Shown in pieces: positions 17,154-25,625 of a stretch of DNA of 56,564 nt. Within the stretch, counting starts at the first letter, position 1. Every line of letters begins with the position of its first letter. The notes below the pieces were generated by a model. The model did not search any database and was not told the DNA's origin. It saw only the letters and a program-made list of their open reading frames with translations. The DNA lies in assembly GCA_910578095.1 (NCBI GenBank), contig CAJTOZ010000018.1:1-56564 (forward strand). Reading direction: 5' to 3'. The position numbers and the translations under genes are program-made. The stretch comes from an uncultured Muribaculaceae bacterium. Its GTDB lineage: Bacteria; Bacteroidota; Bacteroidia; Bacteroidales; Muribaculaceae.

Positions 17154-20144
17154 TTAGAAATCCAGTTGCACGCCCACGATAAACTGGCGCGTCGTGGGAT
17201 AATAGGTGCGTCCGCCCTGTGCGCCGGGCGTCAGTCCGTTCACCTGGTAGGTGGAGGGATCCACCCCGCTGAAGCGTGTGATGGTGAATACGTTTTTGAG
17301 CGTGCCGTACACGCGCAGTTTGTTCATGAATCGGGCCTGAGGCACGTTCAGAGTATATCCCAGTGTGATCTGGTCGAGTTTCAGATAGTCGCCCCTTTCA
17401 AGGAAGTAATCGCTGACTACGGGGTTGGCATCGGGCGATATGTCGAAATTCTTGCCGTAGGCTTTCTTGAGCACATTGCCCGAGAAGTTGCGCGTGCCGT
17501 AGTAGAAATCGTGTATGTTGAAAATGTCAAATCCGAATGCCCCGCGGAAGAAAAGCGAGAGGTCGAAATTGCGGTAACGGAAATTGTGTGTTGTGGACAT
17601 CGTGAATTTCGGCATACCGTTGCCCACGATGCAGCGGTCGTCCTCAGTGGCTTGCGAGGCGCGTATGATGTCGCCTTCGCGGTCGTAGACAAGCCAGTCG
17701 CCATCGCTGGTGATGCCGGCGTATCGCCACATGAAGAAGTTGCCCAGCGATTCGCCCTTCTGGATGCGTTGCAGGTTGTAGAAGGGGTAGGGATCTTCCG
17801 TGCCGCACATGTTGTAGTAGTCCTGTCCGATGTACTGTGAGTTGCTGAAGTCCACGAACTTATTGCTCATTGCGGTGCCTATCACATTGAAGTTGTAGCT
17901 GAAGTTCTTGGTGTCCACGGCGTTGAAGCTGATGTCGAACTCAAATCCGGAGTTGCGCATGGTGCCCACGTTGACGTATGTCTCGTCGAAGAGGAAAGGA
18001 GGCACGCTCACCTTGTAGTTGCCGAGCAGGTCCTGCTGGCGGCGGTTGAAGTAGTTGAGCGAGCCGTACACGCGGTTGTTGAGCACGGAGAAGTCAAGGC
18101 CCACGTTCCAGTTCTTACCCTTCTCCCATTTGAGGTCGGGGTTGACGTTCTTGGACGGTCCCCACACCTGGAAGTACTTTCCGTTGTAGAAATAATAGCC
18201 GAATCCTGTCATGGTGTTCAGCGACAGATAGCTGCCGAAGTCCTGATTGCCGGTCTCGCCATAGTCGGCACGAATCTTGAGGTCGTTGAGCCATTCGATA
18301 TCTTTCATGAACGGTTCCTGGGATATACGCCAGCCTGCGGACACGGCCGGGAAATTGCCCCACTTGTGATTTTGTCCGAACTTGGAGGAGCCTTCGTGGC
18401 GCAGAGATGCCGTCACAAGGTATTTGCCGGCGAAGTCGTAGCTCACGCGGCCGAAGAAGCTGATGAGTTTTGAGTCGTTCTTGTAGCTGCTCATCAGCAC
18501 CTCTCCCTCTTCCTTCGCGAGTTCGCCAGAACCGAGGTTGTCGGGGCCGAGGCCATTGTTGGGGAAATCTTTGTTTTCCGCCGAGAAACCCGAGTACTGC
18601 GAGTATTGGTAGGAGTAGCCTGCCATGGCCTTGATGTTGTGGTTGTCGAGGCGCACGCTGTAGTTGGCGAGCCATTCAAGCACATACTGGCGCTCTTTTC
18701 CGTAGGAGCGGCTTGCTTCGCCGTCGTAGCCGGAGTTGATGGCAAGTGTGCTGGTGGAAGGACGGAACCAGGAGTTGTTGTTGCTGTACTGGTGGTCGGC
18801 AAACATTATCTGCGTGGTGAGATTGTGGCGGCTGTCGCTGTCTTTGGCAAGAAGAGGCAGTAGATTCAGCTTGATGGTGCCGTCCCAGTCAAGCAGTTTG
18901 GTGTCGGCATGGTCCTTTTCAAGTTTCATCAGCTCCACAGGGTTGTTGCCCACTACCTGTCCCTGGAAGTTGTAGTACTGCGAGGGATTTTCCGGGTCCA
19001 TGATGGGTGTTGTGGGGTTTGCTTCTATGGCGTTACGGAACACGCTCCAGTCGGCTCCGTCGCGGTAGATGATGCGTGGCGCCACATTGAGCTGCACTGT
19101 CATGAGGCCACCCTTGGTGGTGTGCATTATTGATGCGCGGGCGCCGTATTCCTCACGTGCGGAACGGAGGTCGATGCCATGGGCGTTGCGGTAGTCGGCA
19201 CTCACGCGATAGTTGCTGCGCTCGTTTCCGCCGCTGACGGAGATGGTGTGCTGGGTGGTGAAGCCTGTGCGCGTCACGGCGTCAAACCAGTCGTCGTTGC
19301 CGCCGAGATCCACGCCGCGGTCGCCCCATCCGAGACGCACCTCGCGATAGTCCTGTGCGCTCATCATGTCCAGTTCCTTGTTGACGAAGTCCCATGCCAC
19401 GGTGCCTGTATAGGTGGTGTGGGTGCTGCCGTCCTTGCTACCCTTTTTGGTGGTGACCAGTATCACGCCGTTGGAGCCGCGTGTGCCGTATATGGCTGAT
19501 GCGGCACCATCCTTGAGGATATCGAAAGAGGCGATATCGTTGGGGTTGATGTTGGTGAGATTGCCTCCGGGCACACCGTCGATCACGATGAGCGGCCCGA
19601 GGCCTGCGTCGCGCGACGATACGCCTCGTATCTGGATGCTCGCTTGATTGTTGGGGTCGCCGGCGCCTGTATTGGTGATTGACACACCGGGCACTTTTCC
19701 CTGAATCATCATGGACGGGTCGAGCGAGCTTACCGAAAGAAAGTCTTTCTCGCTCACGTGCGATATGGCCGACGTCAGTTCCTTTTTGTCCATGGTGCCG
19801 TAGCCTATCACAACGACTTCATTAAGCACTTCCGTGTTTTCCTCGAGTGTGACGCTGATCACCCGGCGTCCGTCGATATTCACGTCCTTTGTCTTGAAGC
19901 CCACATAGGAGATCTGCAACACGGCATTGGAAGGAGCTTCGATACTGAAGTTGCCGTCGATGTCGGTGGTGGCGCCGGCTTGCTGGCCTTTGATAACGAC
20001 ACTTGCACCTATTAGCGGTTCGCCCGATGTGTCCGTTACGGTGCCGCTGACGCTCATCTGCTGCGCATAGGCTGCAGGCGCAACGCCCACTGCGAGCAGG
20101 ATCAGGAGCAGCAATGCCCCTGCGAGTTTTTTTGCACTGTTCAT
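17154..20144 (-). CDS. susC: SusC/RagA TonB-dependent outer-membrane transporter
   Basis: This 996-residue protein has a signal peptide (to AYAQ, residue 28). A carboxypeptidase-regulatory-like domain follows (SGTVTDTSGEPLIGASVVIKG, about 33-110), then the SusC/RagA signature EVVVIGYGT, a plug domain (IQIRGVSSRDAGLGPLIVID, then ASAIYGTRGSNGVILVTTKKG) and a 22-strand barrel ending in FIVGVQLDF. It imports oligosaccharides captured by SusD/E using TonB energy. It is the first structural gene of the PUL and probably the main controlled promoter lies ahead of it. Confidence 0.98.
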   Translation of the reverse strand: MNSAKKLAGALLLLILLAVGVAPAAYAQQMSVSGTVTDTSGEPLIGASVVIKGQQAGATTDIDGNFSIEAPSNAVLQISYVGFKTKDVNIDGRRVISVTLEENTEVLNEVVVIGYGTMDKKELTSAISHVSEKDFLSVSSLDPSMMIQGKVPGVSITNTGAGDPNNQASIQIRGVSSRDAGLGPLIVIDGVPGGNLTNINPNDIASFDILKDGAASAIYGTRGSNGVILVTTKKGSKDGSTHTTYTGTVAWDFVNKELDMMSAQDYREVRLGWGDRGVDLGGNDDWFDAVTRTGFTTQHTISVSGGNERSNYRVSADYRNAHGIDLRSAREEYGARASIMHTTKGGLMTVQLNVAPRIIYRDGADWSVFRNAIEANPTTPIMDPENPSQYYNFQGQVVGNNPVELMKLEKDHADTKLLDWDGTIKLNLLPLLAKDSDSRHNLTTQIMFADHQYSNNNSWFRPSTSTLAINSGYDGEASRSYGKERQYVLEWLANYSVRLDNHNIKAMAGYSYQYSQYSGFSAENKDFPNNGLGPDNLGSGELAKEEGEVLMSSYKNDSKLISFFGRVSYDFAGKYLVTASLRHEGSSKFGQNHKWGNFPAVSAGWRISQEPFMKDIEWLNDLKIRADYGETGNQDFGSYLSLNTMTGFGYYFYNGKYFQVWGPSKNVNPDLKWEKGKNWNVGLDFSVLNNRVYGSLNYFNRRQQDLLGNYKVSVPPFLFDETYVNVGTMRNSGFEFDISFNAVDTKNFSYNFNVIGTAMSNKFVDFSNSQYIGQDYYNMCGTEDPYPFYNLQRIQKGESLGNFFMWRYAGITSDGDWLVYDREGDIIRASQATEDDRCIVGNGMPKFTMSTTHNFRYRNFDLSLFFRGAFGFDIFNIHDFYYGTRNFSGNVLKKAYGKNFDISPDANPVVSDYFLERGDYLKLDQITLGYTLNVPQARFMNKLRVYGTLKNVFTITRFSGVDPSTYQVNGLTPGAQGGRTYYPTTRQFIVGVQLDF

Positions 20145-20163
20145 TAATTATGGTAATTTAAGG

Positions 20164-20192
20164 TTGCGGTTTTTGTTCCTACCGCAAAATTA
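20164..20192 (-). promoter_or_regulatory. susC -7 element and leader hairpin
   Basis: On the minus strand, TAATTTTG at 20192-20185 fits TAnnTTTG. No good TTTG at -33 is seen, consistent with an activator-dependent promoter, as for SusR targets. ACCGCAA (20181-20187) and TTGCGGT (20164-20170) form a perfect 7-bp inverted repeat in the leader. The remaining 20193-20325 holds no gene. Confidence 0.5.
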
Positions 20193-20325
20193 AGCGCTGC
20201 CGACAGCTTGCGCAACGCCTCACACGCAAAAAGTAGTTTCTTTGATGCGTGTAGAAAGATAAATGGTTGAATATTGGCGTGTTGTCTTTTGGCTGCGATG
20301 CAGAATTGGTAGCTGTATTGTAGCT

Positions 20326-21984
20326 TTATTTCAGGTCGTTCAGGCCTATTTTCATCACTTCTGCTTCAAGAAGCGACCTGTCGCCGGCAGCCTTGTTGCG
20401 CACTTTTGTGCGGTAGTTGTAGATGGTCGTGAGCGAGTAGCGCAGGAACTTCGCTATCTTGTCGCTGTCGCTGATGCCGAGGCGTATCAGGGCGAAAATG
20501 CGCAGTTCGGTGGTGAGTGTGCCCGGCTTTTTGGGCACGATGGCCTCTTCCGGCATGAGGAGGCGGTTGAATTCATCTACGAATGATGGGAAAAGGCTGA
20601 GGAAGGTGCGGTCGAAAGTGTCGTAGAACACTTTTACTTCCTTGTCGATGGCATCGCTCGACTTTAGCTCCTGTTTCACATCGTTGGTTTTTCCGGCCGC
20701 CATCAGTTTTCCCAACTGTTTACGGTAGGTGTCGAGACGTTCTATATATGAGAGGCACTGATCCATGTAGCGCCCGATGTATACCTCTTTCAGTCTGGAG
20801 TTTTCGGCTATCGAATGGTTGGCGTCGCTCAGCTCTGCGTTGTAGCGTCTCAGTTCTCCGTTCAGTTCGCTCAGTTTTGCGTTGGCCTCAGCTAAGGCTT
20901 TGCGCGATTGTGAAAGTTGCTGCATCTGTTTGCGCATGCGCAACAGCGCCACCACGAGACCCATCAGCAGCATCGTGATCACTGCCACCAACCCTATGAG
21001 CACGCGTTTCTGCGTGCTGATAGTATCAACGTATATGGCGTTGACCATAGGATATATGTCGTTTAGCTCTATGATGCGCTGGCGTGCGTTGCTTTTGGCG
21101 GCGTCCTCCACTGCCAGGTTCAGGAAGCGGTAGGCTCGCGCGAGGTCTCCCTCCTTGTAGAGCAACAGGGCCAGCTCGCGCAGCGACACGTATTCGCGCA
21201 CGGCCGACCGCATGTCGGATATAGCGGACAGCAGCAACTGCTCTTTTTGCTTTTCCTCATCGCCGAGGTTTCTATATGACACCGACAGTGTCCAGGCGCA
21301 GATGGCCCGCTCGTGTTCGGACAGTTTGTTGTCGTGCATGTATCGCTCCATTGCGTCCACTGCTTCGGCGTAGCGTCCGGCCGCGTTCAGTTTGTCGGCT
21401 GTGGTGATGGCGTGGGTAAGGGATCCGGGCGGATTCACCCGCAGTATGGAATCGCGGTAGGCTTTGGTAAGTTCCGTGTAGCGGCTTTTCCAGATGTCGT
21501 CGGCGGCGAAGTCGGCAAGGTTGCCGTAGGCTGTGCGTTTTATGTGGTAATAATATGGTAGCAGATAGTCCGGGAGAGTGGACGCGTCGATGGTGCTCAT
21601 CTCTTCCAGAGCCTCCTTGTACATGCCGGTGGCAGTGAATACCTGGGCCAGATTCATGCGTGCATTTTTTATGAACACCGGATTGTCGAGACGCCTTGCC
21701 ACTGTCTCGCGGTGCATCCCAGCGGCGAATGCGGAGTCGGTGTTGTACGGGCCGAACTCGTTGAACAGAGCGCCGAGACGGTCAAACAGTTCTTCATCGG
21801 AGCCGGCGTGCCGGCATTCATAGCGCAGGGTGTCGAGGCGCGCTTCCTTCGCGGCCATGAATATCTCACGCTGCTCGATTGCCGCATCAAGCTCGTGCAT
21901 CAGGGAGTCCGTGCGGGTATGTGCCGCCGCATTCGCGACGACAGCTGTAATCGACAGTATATATGCGATGCAGCGTTTGAACAT
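20326..21984 (-). CDS. susR: SusR-like membrane transcriptional regulator (DUF6377 type)
   Basis: This 552-residue protein has an N-terminal signal/anchor, periplasmic TPR-like helices (about 30-310), a transmembrane helix at about 328-348 (VLIGLVAVITMLLMGLVVAL) and a cytoplasmic coiled coil. The C-terminal domain ends in an HTH-like segment (IRLGISDSDKIAKFLRYSLT, then YNYRTKVRNKA). This layout is that of Bacteroides SusR, which senses maltose-type sugars and activates sus genes. It is next to and in line with susC, after a 181-bp gap. The match of regulator, GH97 and SusCDEF-like genes supports an alpha-glucan PUL. Confidence 0.88.
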   Translation of the reverse strand: MFKRCIAYILSITAVVANAAAHTRTDSLMHELDAAIEQREIFMAAKEARLDTLRYECRHAGSDEELFDRLGALFNEFGPYNTDSAFAAGMHRETVARRLDNPVFIKNARMNLAQVFTATGMYKEALEEMSTIDASTLPDYLLPYYYHIKRTAYGNLADFAADDIWKSRYTELTKAYRDSILRVNPPGSLTHAITTADKLNAAGRYAEAVDAMERYMHDNKLSEHERAICAWTLSVSYRNLGDEEKQKEQLLLSAISDMRSAVREYVSLRELALLLYKEGDLARAYRFLNLAVEDAAKSNARQRIIELNDIYPMVNAIYVDTISTQKRVLIGLVAVITMLLMGLVVALLRMRKQMQQLSQSRKALAEANAKLSELNGELRRYNAELSDANHSIAENSRLKEVYIGRYMDQCLSYIERLDTYRKQLGKLMAAGKTNDVKQELKSSDAIDKEVKVFYDTFDRTFLSLFPSFVDEFNRLLMPEEAIVPKKPGTLTTELRIFALIRLGISDSDKIAKFLRYSLTTIYNYRTKVRNKAAGDRSLLEAEVMKIGLNDLK

Positions 21985-21988
21985 AACG

Positions 21989-22019
21989 CAAATTTACAAC
22001 AAAAAAACCGTCTGGCAAA
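21989..22019 (-). promoter_or_regulatory. Promoter of the SusR-like gene
   Basis: On the minus strand, TTTG (22019-22016), 19 nt, then TAAATTTG (21996-21989) match the Bacteroidales -33/-7 consensus exactly. The expected transcription start falls at or next to the ATG (21984), so the mRNA may be leaderless or have only a few leader bases. Confidence 0.7.
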
Positions 22020-22054
22020 ATTCGCATCCGCCGCGGGACGCAGCCATGGTTTCC

Positions 22055-22132
22055 GGCGGCTGCCGCCATAGTTACAAAAGTCATACTTTTTTCATATAAA
22101 TACAGTATTTTGAAATTTTTTGCGTAATTTTG
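22055..22132 (+). promoter_or_regulatory. Palindrome and -7 element upstream of the LytTR gene
   Basis: GGCGGC-T-GCCGCC (22055-22067) is a perfect palindrome in the divergent region, which has no gene. TAATTTTG at 22125-22132 fits the -7 consensus for the plus-strand unit; the nearest TTTG (22109-22112) is too close to serve as -33. Regulation by a bound activator is possible but not shown. Confidence 0.35.
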
Positions 22133-22187
22133 CTTTTAGTAATTAAATGCTATTGAAAAAACACTTGCCTAATCAGTATTCTGTGCT

Positions 22188-22568
22188 ATGTATAAACTAT
22201 GCTTGAATTCAAGGGATGAGTTGCTCATCATTGATCTGGCGAAGATCGCATATTTCCAAGCCAACGGCAATTACACTCATTTGAGTTATATGCGCGGCGA
22301 AACGCGCCTGCTCACCGTGGGTCTGTCGAAAGTGGAGGAATATATACGCCGGAGTTGGCCCGGCGATGTGCCTTCCCCCTTTGTGCGCATGGGGCGTAGT
22401 CTCATTATAAATCAGACATACCTGACGGAAATAAGTGTGCTGAAACAGAAAATCACGCTTTCGGACTGTAGCGGGCATTCCCATTCACTGTCGGTGCCGA
22501 AGCCTCTGCTTAAGAACTACAAGGAAAGAATAAACGAATTGTATCTCAATAAAATATCAAACGAGTGA
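22188..22568 (+). CDS. Stand-alone LytTR DNA-binding regulator
   Basis: This 126-residue protein is almost only a LytTR domain: IAYFQANGNYTHLSY at 21-35 (beta strands), VEEYIRR helix, FVRMGRSLIINQTYL (the conserved R-x-h-R-S-x-I-N motif, here RMGRSLIINQ) and a final SVPKPLLKNYKERI segment. There is no receiver or membrane domain, so its input must come from another protein or from abundance. LytTR proteins bind direct repeats about 21 bp apart; two such sites are found in this cluster at 23975 and 34542. It shares one base with the FHA gene start, so it is coupled to the signalling genes. Confidence 0.9.
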   Translation: MYKLCLNSRDELLIIDLAKIAYFQANGNYTHLSYMRGETRLLTVGLSKVEEYIRRSWPGDVPSPFVRMGRSLIINQTYLTEISVLKQKITLSDCSGHSHSLSVPKPLLKNYKERINELYLNKISNE

Positions 22569-23227
22569 TGGCTCAGACTTTAGAGATAGGACGTGCCGCG
22601 ACATCACCGGTCAAGGTGCCGGCCGAATGTGTGGGTGTAAGTGGCGTCCATGCCAGAATATCCATTGACGACAGCGGCCGGTGGATGCTTGAGGACCTTG
22701 ACAGTGCCAACGGCACTTTTGTGAAGGATGAAAACGGCAATTTCCAGCGCGTGTACAAAAAGGCGATCACGGAAAATACGGTGATACGTCTGGGCCAGGA
22801 GGGACATTCCGGATTTGTGTTCATGGCGCACAGGGCTGTTTCTCCCGACGACTCCTATGCCTATGAGTTCAAGCGACTGAAAAAGTTGCTCAAAGGACGC
22901 ATTGAAGAAGAAGAGGCGCTGGAAGCTAGAAACGCACGCAACATGAAGATAGTGAAGGCGGCATCGCCTGTGGCGATGGCACTATGCATAGGTGCTCAGT
23001 ATGTGGTGCCGGGCCTTAAGGACAATGCCGACCTGAACCTGTGGATATCCCGTGGGGCCATGGCTTTGGCGCCGGTGGCGATAGGCCTCTTTTTCGGTGT
23101 GGATGCCGGTGCAGCCAAGGCTCTGAAGCAGAAGCGCCTTAAATTGCTGACATGTCCGCGCTGCGGATATCCGGTGTCGGATTTCGATATCCACAACATG
23201 CAGTGCTCTCGCTGTAAAGCAAAATAA
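22568..23227 (+). CDS. FHA-domain membrane protein with C-terminal zinc ribbon
   Basis: This 219-residue protein has an FHA domain at 5-90 with the phosphothreonine-site features EIGRA (Gly8-Arg9), VSGVHARI (Ser25, His28) and DSANGTF (Asn48). A charged helix lies at 100-128, two hydrophobic helices at about 130-148 and 160-178, and a zinc ribbon with Cys196, Cys199, Cys213 and Cys216 at the C-terminus. It should recruit phosphothreonine-bearing partners to the membrane; the kinase of the cluster at 26530 is the obvious source. Its ATG overlaps the LytTR stop by one base. I know no described family with FHA, two helices and a terminal zinc ribbon. Confidence 0.85.
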   Translation: MAQTLEIGRAATSPVKVPAECVGVSGVHARISIDDSGRWMLEDLDSANGTFVKDENGNFQRVYKKAITENTVIRLGQEGHSGFVFMAHRAVSPDDSYAYEFKRLKKLLKGRIEEEEALEARNARNMKIVKAASPVAMALCIGAQYVVPGLKDNADLNLWISRGAMALAPVAIGLFFGVDAGAAKALKQKRLKLLTCPRCGYPVSDFDIHNMQCSRCKAK

Positions 23228-23233
23228 TTGATA

Positions 23234-23968
23234 ATGAAATTGGAAATGAAAAAGTTTTTACTGCTTATCCTGGCCGTGGTTTTCGCGGCATTCAGCATCA
23301 ACGCGCGCACCTTCGTGCTGGCCACTGGTGTGTCGAACTACGGAAATGATGATGTGAATCTGCATCAGACGACAAAGGATGCCAAACGCTTCAAGGAAGT
23401 GATGTCGACACAGACCAAGGACATCACGCTGCTGACCAGCAAGAACGTAACGCGGGCCAACGTGCTCGAGAAGCTGCGTGCCATCTGCAATCGCGCGCAG
23501 AAAGACGACCGTGTGATATTCTTCTATAGCGGTCATGGGATGCCGGGCGCGATATGCGGATACGACATGCCCATAAGCTACGACGACATTGTGGGCGTGC
23601 TGTCTACATCGGCCGCCAAGGAAAAAATAGCCTTTATAGACGCATGCCATGCAGGCACGATGGCCAAGAATGCCACCGACGGCAGTTGGACAAAGTCTAT
23701 CAAGGGAAAAAAAGACCAGGCATTTTTCGTGTCGTGCCGTGCTGACGAATATTCCGTGGAAAGCACGATACTCGGAGCAGGATTTTTCACCCAGGCTCTT
23801 CTCAAGGGTCTGCAGGGAAAATCCGATAAGGACGGGAATAAGGAAATCACCGTGCTCGAGCTTTTTAAATACGTGTACGGCGATGTGCTGAAGCGCAGTA
23901 AGGAGAAGCAGCATCCACAGCTGATAGCTCCCAAAGAGATGTACGATGTAGTGGTGGCAAAGTGGTAG
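23234..23968 (+). CDS. Exported caspase-like (C14) cysteine peptidase
   Basis: This 244-residue protein has a signal peptide (LLLILAVVFAAFSINA, cut near residue 24). A p20-like caspase fold follows, with the catalytic His101 in FFYSGHG and Cys138 in FIDACHAG. The strand-helix order (TFVLATGVSNY, then DAKRFKEVM, then DDRVIFFYSGHG) is that of bacterial orthocaspases, which cleave after Arg/Lys. The domain fills the protein; there is no fused repeat or effector. ATG 23234 is chosen; 23246 also gives a good signal. It ends the first unit, and the LytTR-type operator follows. Export of a caspase beside FHA, kinase and phosphatase genes is unusual. Confidence 0.88.
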   Translation: MKLEMKKFLLLILAVVFAAFSINARTFVLATGVSNYGNDDVNLHQTTKDAKRFKEVMSTQTKDITLLTSKNVTRANVLEKLRAICNRAQKDDRVIFFYSGHGMPGAICGYDMPISYDDIVGVLSTSAAKEKIAFIDACHAGTMAKNATDGSWTKSIKGKKDQAFFVSCRADEYSVESTILGAGFFTQALLKGLQGKSDKDGNKEITVLELFKYVYGDVLKRSKEKQHPQLIAPKEMYDVVVAKW

Positions 23969-23974
23969 CCATCG

Positions 23975-24053
23975 GTTTCGTACAATAATCCAGGAGGTTC
24001 GCACGAAATGTCCGCGGATATTTGCCGGATACGGGTGCGGCATCCTATCTTTG
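23975..24053 (+). promoter_or_regulatory. Direct-repeat operator and promoter of acidic gene 1
   Basis: GTTTCGTAC (23975-23983) and GGTTCGCAC (23996-24004) are direct repeats with 21-bp periodicity, linked by CAATAATCC. The core TTCG of the second repeat begins 23 bp ahead of TTTG (24021-24024). That is followed after 21 bp by TATCTTTG (24046-24053), a full -33/-7 promoter. The layout is repeated at 34542-34619. The spacing matches known LytTR operators (9-bp repeats, 12-bp gap), and the position suits an activator. Confidence 0.75.
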
Positions 24054-24085
24054 CATCACAGAAAACAACAAAAAAATCATACACT

Positions 24086-24862
24086 ATGAGTACTACCCCT
24101 ATCAATTCTGCCAAGGGCAATACCTCCGACAAGAAAAAAACAGTGGCATCGCATGCCGCCACCGCCGCAGCGGCCGCTGCAGCCGGAGCCACCGCCGCAG
24201 CCTATGCTGCCGGGCGCACGGAGCAGCCGGAGCCTGAAGAAGCCGTCGCTTCCGCACAAGAAACCCAGCAGCCTCAGCAGCAGCCTCAGCAGCCTGCCCA
24301 CGCTGCAGTGGAACCGGAACCCGTAATCGGGGAAGAGCCGGTAGTGGAAGTGGAGGAAATAGACGAGCCGCTGGTGGAAGTCGTCGATGAACCCGTGGAG
24401 GAACCTGTAGAGGAGCCCGTGGAAGAGCCCATAGAAGAGGTGACGGAGCCCCAGCCGCCGACCGACGAACCTGTCAATCCCGACGAAGTGGCTGAGGCTA
24501 TCATTTCGGAAGAACAGATCGACCCCAATGATATCGATATGGCCGATGTGATCAATTTCGATGAAATAGGCACCGTCTATACTGTGGATGGCGAGAGCTA
24601 CACGGCCGCTGCTTTCCATGATGCCGATGGCAACCAGCTTGTGATGGTGGACGTGGACGGCGACGACGTGTTTGATGTGATAGCCGATGCCGATGGCAAT
24701 CTTCTGGCTGATGCCGACGGTAATCTCATATCGGCAGGAGATATCACGGTGGACGACGCCGAGCTCGGGCTCATGGACCAACCGGCCTATCTGGCTGCCA
24801 ACGATAGCGATATGACCGACGATTTCGGCGCCGATTCGATAATGGAAGATATGATATCGTAA
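24086..24862 (+). CDS. Acidic DxDG-repeat protein, first of a paralogous pair
   Basis: This 258-residue protein has a short polar N-terminus, an Ala-rich segment at 22-43, a Gln/Pro linker and VEEP repeats at 96-120. It then has a DPNDI motif (146-150), four calcium-loop-like DxDG[ND] motifs (179, 189, 201, 209) and a C-terminal motif YLAANDSDM with final SIMEDMIS. It is extremely acidic. The 34655 gene product shares the Ala-rich segment, DPNDI and the C-terminal motif, and the same operator. The Ala stretch may insert in or pack against a membrane; no cleavable signal is seen. Function is unknown. Calcium binding and a structural or buffering role are inferences. The ATG at 24086 fits the promoter position. 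Confidence 0.85.
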   Translation: MSTTPINSAKGNTSDKKKTVASHAATAAAAAAAGATAAAYAAGRTEQPEPEEAVASAQETQQPQQQPQQPAHAAVEPEPVIGEEPVVEVEEIDEPLVEVVDEPVEEPVEEPVEEPIEEVTEPQPPTDEPVNPDEVAEAIISEEQIDPNDIDMADVINFDEIGTVYTVDGESYTAAAFHDADGNQLVMVDVDGDDVFDVIADADGNLLADADGNLISAGDITVDDAELGLMDQPAYLAANDSDMTDDFGADSIMEDMIS

Positions 24863-24890
24863 TTGCCAAAACAGCAGTAAATATTTTTCT

Positions 24891-25625
24891 ATGGCCGACA
24901 ACTCCGTATTGGTGTTCAAGTGTCTCAATCCCGACTGCGGCAAGCCGGTGAAACTGGCCCGCCCGGCGCGTTCGGGAGTGTATCCCGTCACTTGTCCGCA
25001 CTGCAAGACACAGAAAAAGCTGAATATAAAAGGGCTGGACGCATTTCAGGAAGCAGAAACTCCCGCAGAAAAAGTGCCGGACAATTCTGCCAAGCCGCCG
25101 GTGACACTCACCGAAGATTTCATAGTTGGTGAGGAATATCGCTTCATGTGCCCGCACTGCTCCGTCCAGGAGCTGGGGTTGCGCTCCCAGAAGGCCGGCC
25201 ACAAGGATTTCGCGTGTCCGCGGTGCAAAGGCCGCATAGGGGCCGATGTGCGCCCCAAGACGGTGGTGCTGGATCTCGATACGGACACCTCCGAGCTCGT
25301 GAGAGGACGCCTTGTGCTGCTGCGTCGCGGATGGTTGAATAAAAATTATCCGCTCGGGCCGGGGCGCCACGTAGTGGGCCGTTACGACGAGAATGAGATG
25401 CCCGACATAGCCGTGAAAAACGACAGCACGGTGTCGAGACGGTCGGTGCGCATAGATGTCACGCATGAATCCAACGGTTTTATTTTCAAGCTGACAGTGC
25501 TCAACGCCACCAATCCGGTGTTGCACAACAGCAACCCGCTTGCCAAAGGCGAGGCCGTGTCGTTGAATTTCGGCGATACCATAGTGCTTGGCAAAACAAA
25601 ATTCCGTTTTGAGAAAGACGCATGA
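24891..25625 (+). CDS. Zinc-ribbon/FHA adaptor protein
   Basis: This 244-residue cytoplasmic protein has two Cys4 zinc ribbons (Cys11/16/35/38 and Cys87/90/109/112) and a C-terminal FHA domain at about 153-241. The FHA features are VGRYDE (Gly163-Arg164), STVSRRSVRI (Ser182) and LHNSNPL (Asn213). The second ribbon is followed by a charged linker. It should bind phosphothreonine on a partner, probably the kinase or one of the acidic proteins. The PP2C gene starts within its stop codon region (4-nt overlap), so phosphatase and adaptor are made together. The residues of the FHA site are well kept. Confidence 0.88.
   Translation: MADNSVLVFKCLNPDCGKPVKLARPARSGVYPVTCPHCKTQKKLNIKGLDAFQEAETPAEKVPDNSAKPPVTLTEDFIVGEEYRFMCPHCSVQELGLRSQKAGHKDFACPRCKGRIGADVRPKTVVLDLDTDTSELVRGRLVLLRRGWLNKNYPLGPGRHVVGRYDENEMPDIAVKNDSTVSRRSVRIDVTHESNGFIFKLTVLNATNPVLHNSNPLAKGEAVSLNFGDTIVLGKTKFRFEKDA

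Noticed and set aside
22060..22187. A LytTR-type operator upstream of the LytTR gene itself
   Set aside because: I looked for the GTTCG repeats and the CAATAATCC spacer and found neither, so auto-regulation by the same site is not supported.
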